Notes: generated by a model not told the origin, from the sequence alone. 64,000 bases of DNA from Macrostomum hystrix (GCA_950097015.1 CATNEN010000003.1:9157501-9221500); one strand, 5' to 3'. Counted from the stretch's first letter, positions 33,638-48,600 are shown. A program made the numbers and translations.

Positions 33638-36600
33638 CTAAACTTTGATGGCTGTCGTATTTTTATTAGTATCGCCAAGCAGTTCGGCGGAAGTAGAAAC
33701 CGATTTGTTTTTATGGTCAACTGAAACAGTTGCAGTACTATTAGCTAGTTTTGTTATAGTAGAGTTTAAATTAACGGACCCATTGTGACTTTGCTGCTCG
33801 CGATGCTGTTCCATATTGTGTCGTTTAGCATTCGCAGCCTCCAAGCGTCTGAGCTGTTCCTCAATACGTCGGCCCTGCTCTCGCTGTTCCCTTAGTAATC
33901 TGGCTAGCACTTCTAAATCGTCAGACTTCTTATTGGTTTCATTGTTGCTAATTGTCGACGACGTTGTCTGGTTAGCTAGTTTTTTCGCTGCCGAGGTTGA
34001 TTCAGACTGTGGCTTCAATGTACTACTAATAGAAGTAGTATTTATGGTAGAATTTATCGTCGATTTTTCAGTCGATTTTTCAGTCGATTTTTCTGTCGGT
34101 TTTTCTGTCGGTTTTTCTGTCGATTTTTCTGCCGGTTTTTCTGTCGATTTTTCTGTCGGTTTTTCTGTCGATTTTTCTGCCGGTTTTTCTGTCGATTTTT
34201 CTGTCGACTTTTCTGTCGATTTTTCTGTCGGTTTTTCTGTCGATTTAAATGTCCGCTTGACCGTAGTTTTCAAGATCGGACCTAATGTCGAAGTCGATTT
34301 TATAATATTTTTGTGTTTTATCAGATCAATATCGTCGTCATTGGTTTTCTGTTTCGCCTTTCTGTTGACCTGCACTTCGTCGCGCTCCAGGTGTGGCAAT
34401 GGTGGCTCTTGACGACTGTCAGAGTCTGAATCGAAGGGTCGGATATAGTTTTCATAAATAGAAAAAAGTGGATCGTTGAAAAATTGCAAAAGTAGCTTAG
34501 CTAGGATTCCAAAGAAATCTCAATCTAAAATTATCCCTCCAAATTATTTAGAAAAAAATAAATAAACCTGGCTCCCTTTCTAAGAAATCCCTCACTGATT
34601 AGCGACTTTAAGAAACCTCGACCTTATCGATTTTAATTCTAAAAAATCGTAAACTAATCGAAGGAAATATTCTATTTTAAGAAACGTAAAAACTTTTAAA
34701 GCGATTTCTAGGAAATCTAAAGTGAATAATGCTTAATTCCAAAAGTTTTTAGATTGATTCTTTACCGGCAAAACCGGTCAATTTTTTATCTACTTTTTTT
34801 TAAATAATTAGCTCAAATGTTTTTGAGCTAAAAATTCATTCAATACTACTAGACTAAATGGCTCAGTAGTAAGTGTGTGGGTAGTAGAAATTTATCCACA
34901 CAGTAATGCATAAAAGCTATCCAACACTGTTTTAAGAAAAATAATCCCAAAAACAATTAACAGGAGGAGAACGAAAGACAAATTCGACAATTTAGAATTC
35001 TAGAGATTTCAGATAATTAAATAATAAATTTGTTTCACTTCACAGTTCAGTGAGTCGATTGATTTTTTCTTGCCTGTTATTCAATGCAATATAAATTAAA
35101 AAATAGATTGAATTTGATTGAAATTGACTTAAATCAAATGGAAAATGAGACACTAAAAATGGCAATTTAACAGATAATCTGATCTCAATCCATTTTAATT
35201 GACACTACGCCCGTAAATAGTCTAAAATTTAATTATTACAACGCCTTATTGAATTTAAATCACAATTTCTATTCGGAGAAAAAAATTAGCAAACGCTTTA
35301 ACTGATACAGTACTTCATTTCCTGCAAATTTCTTTCGAATTATGGGAAATCTGAGTATATGTAAGAAATAGATTAATTTTAATTACCTTTCTACCCTTCT
35401 CTTCTTACAACCCTTACTTTTCTCCCTTCAACCCTTCTTTTTCCCTTCAACCCTTCCTTTTCTCCCTTCAACCCTTCCTTTTCTCCCATCAACCCTTCTT
35501 TTTCCCTTCAACCCTTCTTTTTCCATTCAACCCTTCCTTTTCTACCTTTAACCCTTCCTTTTCTCTCATCAACTCATTTCACTCATTTCCCTTCTTTTTC
35601 CCTTCAACCCTTCTTTTTCCATTCAACCCTTCCTTTTCTACCTTTAACCCTTCCTTTTCTCTCATCAACCCTTCTTTTTCCCTTCAACCCTTCTTTTTCC
35701 ATTCAACCCTTCTTTTTCTCCCTTCAACCCTTCCTTTTCTCTCATCAACCCTTCTTTTTCCCTTCAACCCTTCTTTTTCTCTCATCAACCCTTCTTTTTC
35801 CCTTCAACCCTTCTTTTTCTCCCTTCAACCCTTCTTTTTCTCCCTTCAACCCTTCCTTTTCTACCTTTAACCCTTCCTTTTCTTATTTCAACCCTCTCTT
35901 TTCTCCCTTCAACTCTTCCTTGTTTTCCTTCAACCTACCTTCCTTCCGTCCGTCCAATCCTTCCTTATCTCATTTAAACTCTTTCAATTTTTGTGCCCCT
36001 TCAAACCCAAAATCAACGAACACAGTAAAGCTACTGACCTTCAATTTTATTCTGTAACTTCTTTTTCATCAATTTTTCCATTGGCCGACTAGTAGTGGCT
36101 GGGGCTGTTGTCGTAAGCTTTTGGGACATTGCGATTGGCAGAGATTTCTGAAGAGTCTGATGCTTTAGTGGAGAATTGACCGCTAGCTTATTGTGATCGG
36201 CTATGTCGCCGGGGCTAGCCAATAGGGTGGCAGCTGTGCCAATGCACAGAATCGCCACCCCAAGCCATTTAATTAGGCAGCCAGTCGAGCATAGTCGTCT
36301 GCGATCGCCGCTGAATGTGTTCAAGTAGATGCCGGCGGGCAGAATGTAGCAGATCACGGAGCCAGTGATTGCGCCGGTTAGGTTGAGAATGAACTCCACT
36401 GAAATTTTAGGAGGGGGGTGGGTACCACAAAGATTGACCAATTAGAGAGCAAGGAGAGCATTTTCAAACTGACCAATCAGAGAGCAAGGCGAGCATTTTC
36501 AGACTGACCAATCAGAGAGCAAGGAGAGCATTTTCAGACTGACCAACGAGAGAGCCAATAATTCTTAACCAAATAGTGTTCTTTCAAACTGTTGATTATA

Positions 36601-39600
36601 TTAACTTGCCATTTGGTATAAGAAGTCCGCCAATCAATGTTCCGAGCACAATAACCGCGGTAATGCAGCGAAATTTTGAATCCGGTATGTACACACGACC
36701 GCCTGTGATGTCGGAGGGACCAGAAACACCGCTACCACCACCGCTTGACCTGTGATGATGCTGGACATTGGACAGAGATTGAGAGATAGTTCGTATTAGA
36801 TAAACGCAAAGATTATAAATACCCTTTTATTTATAATCTTTATAATCTTTGGATGAACTATACAATTGAGGGTCATAGGTCATAGACATGTCAATTTAGG
36901 GTCATAGAAGACTATTTAATAAAGGGTCATAGACAGTGCAATCAAGGGTCATAGACAGTCTAATCAAAGGTCATAGACAGTTCAATTAAGGGTCATAGTG
37001 GGCCTCCTTAATCCACAGATTTAACAGCTGTTTAGTTTATAAATTCTCCCAAGGCCCACAAACTTTAGCGCAAACTAAGCCATTTTTTCAGTTAAATAGT
37101 TTCAAAACATATCGAATTGTCTAATATGTATGTTAAGTCCAAATTCTAGGATATATTTAGACTCGCACGAAATCCGTTAGAATACGATTTTACACGAGTG
37201 ATTCCATTGTTGCCAACTCAATTAGCTGCTCACGACTGTTGTATTTTTAGAAAGGGAAGGAGAAAGGGAAAGGGTAGAAAGGGAAATGGGAGAAATAACA
37301 GTGGGTATAAAGGGAAATGGGAGATATATAACAGTGGGGAGAAAGGGAAAGGGGAGGAAGGGAAAGGGGAGGAAGGGAAAGGGGAGGAAGGGAAAGGGGA
37401 GGAAGGGAAAGGGGAGGAAGGGAAAGGGGAGGAAGGGAAAGGGGAGGAAGGGAAAGGGGAGGAAGGGAAAGGGAAGGAAGGGAAAGGGGAGGAAGGGAAA
37501 GGGGAGAAAGGGAAAGGAGAGAAAGGGAAAGGGAAGAAAAAGAAAGTGGGAGAAAAAGAGTGGAGGAGAAAGAGAAGTCAATGAAATCTTAGTAATGAAC
37601 GAGCTGAGTAATATTCTTGAGTTGTTAGAAGAGCGGATCAAGGAGAATAATTTAATTAATACTCGTAGATTAGCATAGCTAACAAATTCCATTTAAAATA
37701 ATTAAGAATTCATAAAAATGAAGTGGAAAGAAAAAATTATGCTCCTTGAAAATTGTGTAGCTTCTGTTTGCAGGGGCGCAATAAACTACAGGTCAACTAC
37801 AGGCTAACCTAAATTCAATTTTCTTCTCTCTGTTTAATCTCATTTTGCCAATTGAAAAAAAATGAGCCCGCATAGTACAATGGAATCTAAGGAATAGATA
37901 GCTTGAGCGTATGCTTGACAAATGTTCTCAAAGAACGAGATAAAATGTTTTATAAGATTAGAAAGCAGTTTGAACTATAGAGTGCCACCTGGTAGATTAA
38001 ATAACACAAGCACACAAATGCTATTTCATGGACTGGGCCGCAAGTCTGTGTGCTAGTCCGAATTGGAGAATTTGTGACCTTACAACCTACGGACTTTTGA
38101 ACCTTGGGATCCTTGATCTTTGAACCCTGGGATCTTTGAAAATAGGGATCTTTGAACCTTGGGATCTTTGAACCTAGGGATCTTTGAACCTTGGGATCTT
38201 TGAACCCTGGGATCTTTGAAAATAGGGATCTTTGAACCTTGGGATCTTTGAACCTAGGGATCTTTGAACCTTGGGATCTTTGAACCTTGGAATCTTTGAA
38301 CCTTGGAATCTTTGAACCTAGGGATCTTTGAACCTTGGGATCTTTGAACCTAGGGATCTTTGAACCTTGGAATCTTTGAACCTAGGGATCTTTGAACCTT
38401 GGAATCTTTGAACCTAGGGATTTTTGAACCTTGGAATCTTTGAACCTAGGGATCTTTGAACCTTGGAATCTTTGAACCTAGGGATCTTTGAACCTTGGAA
38501 TCTTTGAACCTAGGGATCTTTGAACCTTGGAATCTTTGAACCTAGGGATCTTTGAACCTTGGAATCTTTGAACCTAGGGATCTTTGAACCTTGGAATCTT
38601 TGAACCTAGGGATCTTTGAACCTTGGAATCTTTGAACCTAGGGATCTTTGAACCTAGGGATCTTTGAACCTTGGGATCTTTGAACCTAGGGATCTTTGAA
38701 CCTTGGAATCTTTGAACCTAGGGATCTTTGAACCTAGGGATCTTTGAACCTTGGAATCTTTGAACCTAGGGATCTTTGAACCTTGGAATCTTTGAACCTT
38801 GGGATCTTTGAACCTTGGAATCTTTGAACCTTGGGATCTTTGAACCTTGGGATCTTTGAACCTAGGGATCTTTGAACCTTGGAATCTTTGAACCTAGGGA
38901 TCTTTGAACCTTGGAATCTTTGAACCTAGGGATCTTTGAACCTTGGAATCTTTGAACCTAGGGATCTTTGAACCTTGGAATCTTTGAACCTAGGGATCTT
39001 TGAACCTTGGAATCTTTGAACCTAGGGATCTTTGAACCTTGGAATCTTTGAACCTAGGGATCTTTGAACCTAGGGATCTTTGAACCTTGGGATCTTTGAA
39101 CCTAGGGATCTTTGAACCTTGGAATCTTTGAACCTAGGGATCTTTGAACCTAGGGATCTTTGAACCTTGGAATCTTTGAACCTAGGGATCTTTGAACCTT
39201 GGAATCTTTGAACCTAGGGATCTTTGAACCTTGGAATCTTTGAACCTAGGGATCTTTGAACCTTGGGATCTTTGAACCTAGGGATCTTTGAACCTTGGGA
39301 TCTTTGAACCCTGGGATCTTTGAAAATAGGGATCTTTGAACCTTGGGATCTTTGAACCTAGGGATCTTTGAACCTTGGGATCTTTGAACCTTGGAATCTT
39401 TGAACCTTGGAATCTTTGAACCTAGGGATCTTTGAACCTTGGGATCTTTGAACCTAGGGATCTTTGAACCTTGGAATCTTTGAACCTAGGGATCTTTGAA
39501 CCTTGGAATCTTTGAACCTAGGGATTTTTGAACCTTGGAATCTTTGAACCTAGGGATCTTTGAACCTTGGAATCTTTGAACCTAGGGATCTTTGAACCTT

Positions 39601-42600
39601 GGAATCTTTGAACCTAGGGATCTTTGAACCTTGGAATCTTTGAACCTAGGGATCTTTGAACCTTGGAATCTTTGAACCTAGGGATCTTTGAACCTTGGAA
39701 TCTTTGAACCTAGGGATCTTTGAACCTTGGAATCTTTGAACCTAGGGATCTTTGAACCTAGGGATCTTTGAACCTTGGGATCTTTGAACCTAGGGATCTT
39801 TGAACCTTGGAATCTTTGAACCTAGGGATCTTTGAACCTAGGGATCTTTGAACCTTGGAATCTTTGAACCTAGGGATCTTTGAACCTTGGAATCTTTGAA
39901 CCTTGGGATCTTTGAACCTTGGAATCTTTGAACCTTGGGATCTTTGAACCTTGGGATCTTTGAACCTAGGGATCTTTGAACCTTGGAATCTTTGAACCTT
40001 GGGATCTTTGAACCTTGGGATCTTTGAACCTAGGGATCTTTGAACCTTGGAATCTTTGAACCTAGGGATCTTTGAACCTTGGAATCTTTGAACCTAGGGA
40101 TCTTTGAACCTTGGAATCTTTGAACCTAGGGATCTTTGAACCTTGGAATCTTTGAACCTAGGGATCTTTGAACCTAGGGATCTTTGAACCTTGGGATCTT
40201 TGAACCTAGGGATCTTTGAACCTTGGAATCTTTGAACCTAGGGATCTTTGAACCTAGGGATCTTTGAACCTTGGAATCTTTGAACCTAGGGATCTTTGAA
40301 CCTTGGAATCTTTGAACCTAGGGATCTTTGAACCTTGGAATCTTTGAACCTAGGGATCTTTGAACCTTGGGATCTTTGAACCTAGGGATCTTTGAACCTT
40401 GGAATCTTTGAACCTAGGGATCTTTGAACCTAGGGATCTTTGAACCTAGGGATCTTTGAACCTTGGAATCTTTGAACCTAGGGATCTTTGAACCTTGGAA
40501 TCTTTGAACCTAGGGATCTTTGAACCTTGGAATCTTTGAACCTAGGGATCTTTGAACCTTGGGATCTTTGAACCTAGGGATCTTTGAACCTTGGAATCTT
40601 TGAACCTAGGGATCTTTGAACCTTGGAATCTTTGAACCTAGGGATCTTTGAACCTTGGAATCTTTGAACCTAGGGATCTTTGAACCTTGGAATCTTTGAA
40701 CCTAGGGATCTTTGAACCTTGGAATCTTTGAACCTAGGGATCTTTGAACCTTGGAATCTTTGAACCTAGGGATCTTTGAACCTTGGAATCTTTGAACCTA
40801 GGGATCTTTGAACCTTGGAATCTTTGAACCTAGGGATCTTTGAACCTTGGAATCTTTGAACCTAGGGATCTTTGATCCTTGGGATCTTTGATCCTTGGGA
40901 TCTTTGATCCTTGGGATCTTTGATCGGACAGGCAGGCAGAAGACTTAACAAATAAATAGAAATGCTGACACAATGTCATGTTGGTTATGGAAAGGGCAAT
41001 AAAATAAAATAATAGTTTTCAATGCAGCAGAAAGCCAATTCACATTTGGCCTGAGCTAGCTGATACTGATCCATATGCATGTCAATTTTTTATTGTTATT
41101 GTTCTGAAGACCTAAATATTCTACAAAGCACCCTAGACCAGCATTGTTAAATTTAACGGCCAGCCCCAAATCCACAAGTGTCTCATATTAAAAAAGGCAA
41201 AGCTAAGCGCTAGGCGCACGGCAAGCCCAGAGCAAAGCAATATTTAAAACACATTGAAGCCATTGCAGTCCGTTTTTGTTCGCGTTTTCAATTGTCTTTG
41301 AGGTCTGTTTTTTGACAAAGCCGTATTTTTTCTTTTGGCCTTAGTCACGATACGCTCTATTCATTATCCTCATCTAAAGGTAGATAGGAGAGAGGAAGGT
41401 AGGAGAGAGGTAGGTAGGGGTAGATAGGAGAAAGGTAATAGGAGAGAGGAAGGTAGGAGAGAGGTAGGTAGGGGTAGATAGGAGAGAGGTAGGTAGGAGA
41501 GAGGTAGGTAGGGGTAGATAGAAGAGAGGTAGGTAGGAGAGAGGTAGGTAGGGGTAGATAGAAGAGAGGTAGGTAGGAGAGAGGTAGGTAGGGGTAGATA
41601 GAAGAGAGGTAGGTAGGAGAGAGGTAGGTAGGGGTAGATAGGAGAAAGGTAGATAGGAGAGAGGTAGGTAGGAGAGAGGTAGATGGGGAAGAGAGGTAGA
41701 TAGGAGAGAGATAGATATGAGAGAGGTAGAGGAGAGAGGTAGGTAGGAGAGAGGTAGATAGGAGAGAGGTAGATGCAGGGAAGAGAGGTAGATATGAGAG
41801 AGGTAGATAGGAGAGAGGTAGATATGAGAGAGCTAGATAGGAGAGAGGTAGATAGGAGAGAGGTAGATGGGGAAGAGAGGTAGATAGGAGAGAGGTAGAT
41901 GAGGAAGAGAGGTAGATAGGAGAGAGATAGATATGAGAGAGGTAGAGGAGAGAGGTAGGTAGGAGAGATTTAGTCAACAGCATACCTGGAAGATGCACGT
42001 AATCACACGCAGGCATCTCACCTGCAAGTAGATGAAGCTGTAGATGCTGACCCTACAGGGGAAGGCTATGATTGGGAAGCTGACAGCCACGGACAGGACA
42101 AAGCCCAGTTTGATGAGGTCGCTGGCAGCGGTGGAAGGGTACATTGTCATGAGGTCGCCATGGATCACCGGGTTAGAGCTGAAAGCCACATAGCCGAGAG
42201 TGCCAATCTAGAAAGAATAGGAACAAAGGTGAATTGTTTTATTTATTTAGTTTTAGTTTAACTTTGGCGATGAGCAATTGTGAAGGGAGAGGAAAGGGAA
42301 GGAGAGGATAGGGAAGGAGAGAACAGGGAAGGAGAGGATAGGGAAGGAGAGGACAGGGAAGGAGAGGACAGGGAAGGAGAGGATAGGGAAGGAGAGAACA
42401 GGGAAGGAGAGAACAGGGAAGGAGAGGACAGGGAAGGAGAGAACAGGGAAGGAGAGGACAGGGAAGGAGAGGACAGGGAAGGAGAGGACAGGGAAGAAGA
42501 GGACAGGGAAGGAGAGAACAGGGAAGAAGAGGACAGGGAAGGAGAGAACAGGGAAGGAGAGAACAGGGAAGGAGAGGATAGGGAAGGAGAGAACAGGGAA

Positions 42601-45600
42601 GAAGAGGACAGGGAAGGAGAGAACAGGGAAGAAGAGGACAGGGAAGGAGAGAACAGGGAAGGAGAGAACAGGGAAGGAGAGAACAGGGAAGGAGAGGACA
42701 GGGAAGGAGAGGATAGGGAAGGAGAGGACAGGGAAGGAGAGGACAGGGAAGGAGAGAACAGGGAAGGAGAGGACAGGGAAGGAGAGAACTGGGAAGGAGA
42801 GGACAGGGAAGGAGAGAACTGGGAAGGAGAGGACAGGGAAGGAGAGGACAGGGAAGGAGAGAACAGGAAAGGAGAGAACAGGGAAGGAGAGGACAGGGAA
42901 GGAGAGGACAGGGAAGGAGAGAACAGGGAAGGAGAGAACAGGGAAGGAGAGGACAGGGAAGGAGAGAACAGGGAAGGAGAGGACAGGGAAGGAGAGGACA
43001 GGGAAGGAGAGGACAGGGAAGGAGAGAACAGGGAAGGATAGGGTAGGGAAGGAGAGAACTGGGAAGGAGAGAACAGGGAAGGAGAGGACAGGGAAGGAGA
43101 GAACAGGGAAGGATAGGGTAGGGAAGGAGAGAACAGGGAAGGAGAGAACTGGGAAGGAGAGGACAGGGAAGGAGAGAACAGGGAAGGAGAGAACAGGGAA
43201 GGAGAGGACAGGGAAGGAGAGGACAGGGAAGGAGAGGACAGGGAAGGAGAGAACAGGGAAGGAGAGAACAGGGAAGGAGAGAACAGGGAAGGAGAGAACA
43301 GGGAAGGAGAGAACAGGGAAGGAGAGGACAGGGAAGGAGAGAACAGGGAAGGATAGGGTAGGGAAGGAGAGAACAGGGAAGGAGAGAACTGGGAAGGAGA
43401 GGACAGGGAAGGAGAGAACAGGGAAGGAGAGAACAGGGAAGGAGAGGACAGGGAAGGAGAGGACAGGGAAGGAGAGGACAGGGAAGGAGAGAACAGGGAA
43501 GGATAGGGTAGGGAAGGAGAGAACAGGGAAGGAGAGAACAGGGAAGGAGAGAACAGGGAAGGAGAGGACAGGGAAGGAGAGGACAGGGAAGGAGAGAACA
43601 GGGAAGGAGAGAACAGGGAAGGAGAGGACAGGGAAGGAGAGAACAGGGAAGGAGAGGACAGGGAAGGAGAGGACAGGGAAGGAGAGAACAGGGAAGGATA
43701 GGGTAGGGAAGGAGAGAACTGGGAAGGAGAGAACAGGGAAGGAGAGGACAGGGAAGGAGAGAACAGGGAAGGAGAGAACAGGGAAGGAGAGGACAGGGAA
43801 GGAGAGAACAGGGAAGGAGAGGACAGGGAAGGAGAGGACAGGGAAGGAGAGAACAGGGAAGGATAGGGTAGGGAAGGAGAGAACTGGGAAGGAGAGAACA
43901 GGGAAGGAGAGGACAGGGAAGGAGAGAACAGGGAAGGAGAGAACAGGGAAGGAGAGGACAGGGAAGGAGAGAACAGGGAAGGAGAGAACAGGGAAGGAGA
44001 GGACAGGGAAGGAGAGAACAGGGAAGGAGAGGACAGGGAAGGAGAGGACAGGGAAGGAGAGAACAGGGAAGGATAGGGTAGGGAAGGAGAGAACTGGGAA
44101 GGAGAGAACAGGGAAGGAGAGGACAGGGAAGGAGAGAACAGGGAAGGATAGGGTAGGGAAGGAGAGAACAGGGAAGGAGAGGACAGGGAAGGAGAGGATA
44201 GGGAAGGAGAGGATAGGGAAGGAGAGGACAGGGAAGGAGAGGACAGGGAACCAGAGGAAAGAGATGGAAAGGATGTGGGAAGGTGAATGAAGAACAGAGA
44301 AAGAGTCTCCAAGCCAGCCTGAGTATTTGAGTGAAGCTTACAGATCTGTCACACACACACACACACACACACACAAAGCACAGAGTGCAAAGCAAGGCAA
44401 AACTAAATCAAAGTACAAATTGAACTCTGAAAACAGGCTCCAGTTAAGCTTATTTGCGAGCTTAGTACCTAAGCTTGCGATGCCTAATGGGCGTGCAGTG
44501 CAGTCACTCACGGCTTAGGCCTTAGGGTCTATTTTATGGGGACACAATTTTTTTGTGATTCGTTCTCCTAAAAGTAACCACCCACCTCACACACGGGTCC
44601 GGGGACACGCGAGTAAGTCATGTTCTCTAAGCCTGTAGCTATATTTGGCTTCAGTAGGAAGCCATTAACAATTCAGCAGTTTATTTTAGTCACAATTTTT
44701 CATTAAAAAATACTGAATCGCAATAAGTGCACGGATAGACTTCCATAGATGCATTGCACCAATTGTCTATTACTAATTCACAAATTGCCTTATTCAGTTG
44801 CTACTAATGCTATTCTCCCACCCACCTTGACTAGCATCTACTTCCACTGCAGTCCTGTTACTCTGTTTCACAAGCGTTCTCTCTGCCAGTCTCTATCTAC
44901 CTGCCAGTCTCTATCTACCTGCCAGTCTCTATCTACCTGCCAGTCTCTATCTATCTACCTGCCAATCTCTATCTACCTGCTATTCTTTATCTACCTGCCA
45001 GTCTCTATCTACCTGCCAGTCTCTATCTACCTGCCAGTCTCTATCTACCTGCCAGTCTCTATCTATCTACCTGCCAGTCTCTATCTACCTGCCAGTCTCT
45101 ATCTATCTACCTGCCAGTCTCTATCTACCTGCCAGTCTCTATCTACCTACCAGTCTCTATCTATCTACCTGCCAGTCTCTATCTACCTGCCAGTCTCTAT
45201 CTATCTACCTGCCAGTCTCTATCGATCTACCTGCCAGTCTCTATCTATCTACCTGCCAGTCTCTATCTACCTGCCAGTCTCTATCTACCTACCTGCCAGT
45301 CTCTATCGATCTACCTGCCAGTCTCTATCTATCTACTTGCCAGTCTCTATCTACCTGCCAGTCTCTATCTACCTACTAATCTCTATCTATCTACCTGCCA
45401 GTCTCTATCTACCTGCCAGTCTCTATCTATCTACCTGCCAGTCTCTATCGATCTACCTGCCAGTCTCTATCTACCTGCCAGTCTCTATCTATCTACCTGC
45501 CAATCTCTATCTACCTGCTATTCTTTATCTACCTGCCAGTCTCTATCTACCTGCCAGTCTCTATCTACCTGCCAGTCTCTATCTACCTGCCAGTCTCTAT

Positions 45601-48600
45601 CTATCTACCTGCCAGTCTCTATCTACCTGCCAGTCTCTATCTATCTACCTGCCAGTCTCTATCTACCTGCCAGTCTCTATCTACCTGCCAGTCTCTATCT
45701 ACCTACTAGTCTCTATCTATCTACCTGCCAGTCTCTATCTACCTGCCAGTCTCTATCTATCTACCTGCCAGTCTCTATCTACCTGCCAGTCTCTATCTAC
45801 CTGCCAGTCTCTATCTACCTGCCAGTCTCTATCTATCTACCTGCCAGTCTCTATCTATCTACCTGCCAGTCTCTATCTACCTGCCAGTCTCTATCTACCT
45901 GCCAGTCTCTATCTACCTGCCAGACTCTATCTACCTGCCAGTCTCTATCTATCTACCTGCCAGTCTCTATCTACCTGCCAGTCTCTATCTACCTGCCAGT
46001 CTCTATCTACCTGCCAGTCTCTATCTATCTACCTGCCAGTCTCTATCGATCTACCTGCCAGTCTCTATCTACCTGCCAGTCTCTATCTACCTGCCAGTCT
46101 CTATCTACCTGCCAGTCTCTATCTACCTGCCAGACTCTATCTACCTGCCAGTCTCTATCTATCTACCTGCCAGTCTCTATCTACCTGCCAGTCTCTATCT
46201 ACCTGCCAGTCTCTATCTACCTGCCAGTCTCTATCTATCTACCTGCCAGTCTCTATCTACCTGCCAGTCTCTATCTACCTGCCAGTCTCTATCTACCTGT
46301 CAGCCTCTATCTACATGCCTGCATCTCTATATCTACCTGTCTGTCTCTAACTACCTGCCTGTCTCCATTTACTTGGCTATCTCTATCTACCTGCCAGTAT
46401 CTATCTTCTTGCCTGTCTCTATCTATCTAACAGGGCTGTGGCACAGGCAACGCCAACCAAGCCAGGTGTAATTTCCATCCATCTATCTACCACTGGATCT
46501 ACTCACCAGAATGTAGAAGCCGCAGCAGCCGAGAATTGACAGATTAAGAATTCTTCGCATCACCTTTATGCTGGGATCACGCAGCGAGTCGCACAATAGG
46601 AACAGCTGGCTGCATAACGGGAGAACGAGAGTTAGAAGTGATAAATTTTTACGGGTCGCAGTTAATATAGTCCCAAAGAAATAGTCCTAATGTCAAGTAC
46701 ATGTACTATACACAAGCGCCATAATCCTGATTTCCGATTGAAAAATTCCATAATTCTAAGAGTAGTTTTTTAATCCCAAAAATTCGAGTACTAATTTTCA
46801 AATCAGATAATAAAACCTAAATAAATAAAACATCCCACATTCCAAGCAATGACTCATAAATCCCATTCCCCAGCAATGACTGATAAATCCCATTCCCCAG
46901 CAATGACTCATAAATCCCATTCCCCAGCAATGAATCATAAATCCCATTCCCCAGCAATGAATCATAAATCCCATTCCCCAGCAATGACTCATAAATCCTA
47001 TTCTCCCAGCAATGAATCATAAATCCTATTCCCCAGCAATGAATCATAAATCCTATTCTTCCAGCAATGAATCATAAATCCTATTCTCCCAGCAATGAAT
47101 CATAAATCCTATTCCCCAGCAATGAATCATAAATCCTATTCTCCCAGCAATGAATCATAAATCCTATTCTCCCAGCAATGAATCATAAATCCTATTCTCC
47201 CAGCAATGAATCATAAATCCTATTCTCCAAGCAATGAATCATAAATCCTATTCTCCCAGCAATGAATCATAAATCCTATTCCCCAGCAATGAATCATAAA
47301 TCCTAATCCTATTCTTCCAGCAATGAATCATAAATCCTATTCTCCCAGCAATGAATCATAAATCCTATTCTCCCAGCAATGAATCATAAATCCTATTCTC
47401 CCAGCAATGAATCATAAATCCTATTCTCCCAGCAATGAATCATAAATCCTATTCTCCCAGCAATGAATCATAAATCCTATTCTCCCAGCAATGAATCATA
47501 AATCCTATTCTTCCAGCAATGAATCATAAATCCTATTCTTCCAGCAATGAATCATAAATCCTATTCTCCCAGCAATGAATCATAAATCCTATTCTCCCAG
47601 CAATGAATCATAAATCCTATTCTCCCAGCAATGAATCATAAATCCTATTCTCCCAGCAATGAATCATAAATCCTATTCTCCCAGCAATGAATCATAAATC
47701 CTATTCTCCCAGCAATGAATCATAAATCCTATTCTTCCAGCAATGACTCATAAATCCTATTCTCCCAGCAATGAATCATAAATCCTATTTCCCAGCAATG
47801 AATCATAAATCCCATTCCCCAGCAATATATCATAAATCCTATTCTCCCAGCAATGAATCATAAATCCCATTCCCCAGCAATGAATCATAAATCCCATTCC
47901 CCAGCAATGAATCATAAATCCTATTCTCCCAGCAATGAATCATAAATCCTATTCTTTCAAACAATGACTCAGAAATCCCATTCCCCCAGCTTTGACTTAA
48001 AAATCCCATTGTCCTAGCAATGACAAAAAATCTCACAAAGATGAGCGAGAAATTTGACAATCCGAACTATAATTAAGAAATCCAAAATAGTATTCACAAA
48101 TCCCATAAAATAGACAACTTCACTGTTTTCTAAGAATCAAACTCACGTCTGACAGGTGAATGCCAAACTAAATATAGGCAGGCAGGTGAGCAATCCGTCA
48201 ATGCGAAACAGTCTGTAGGGCTGGGCCGGCGACTGGCCGAGGTTTAACGCGCCCGCCGAGTTGCCGACACCGAAGACCGTCAGGTAGATGAGCTAGTTTG
48301 ATGGGAGAATTGGGAAAGCGCTTTCGGATATTTTCTACATCTCGGCTAATCTCACCCTAATGATCACAGATCAAGCTAATCTCACCCTAATGATCACAGA
48401 TCAAGCTAATCTCACCCTAATGATCACAGATCAAGCTAACCTCACCCTAATGATCACAGATCAAGCTAATCTCACCCTAATGATCACAGATCAAGCTAAT
48501 CTCACCCTAATGATCACAGATCAAGCTAATCTCACCCTAATGATCACAGATCAAGCTAATCTAACCCTAATGATCACAGATCAAGCTAATCTCACTCTAA

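Noticed and set aside
42239-44395. Open frames of 718 and 684 codons (Pro/Leu/Ser-rich) on the minus strand and 253 codons on the plus strand
   Set aside because: The DNA is a 15-bp tandem array; a period divisible by three keeps every frame open. It lies wholly in a transporter intron.
44749-46350. 533-codon open frame on the plus strand
   Set aside because: It translates the CTGCCAGTCTCTATCTAC minisatellite; antisense to a well-supported gene and within its intron.
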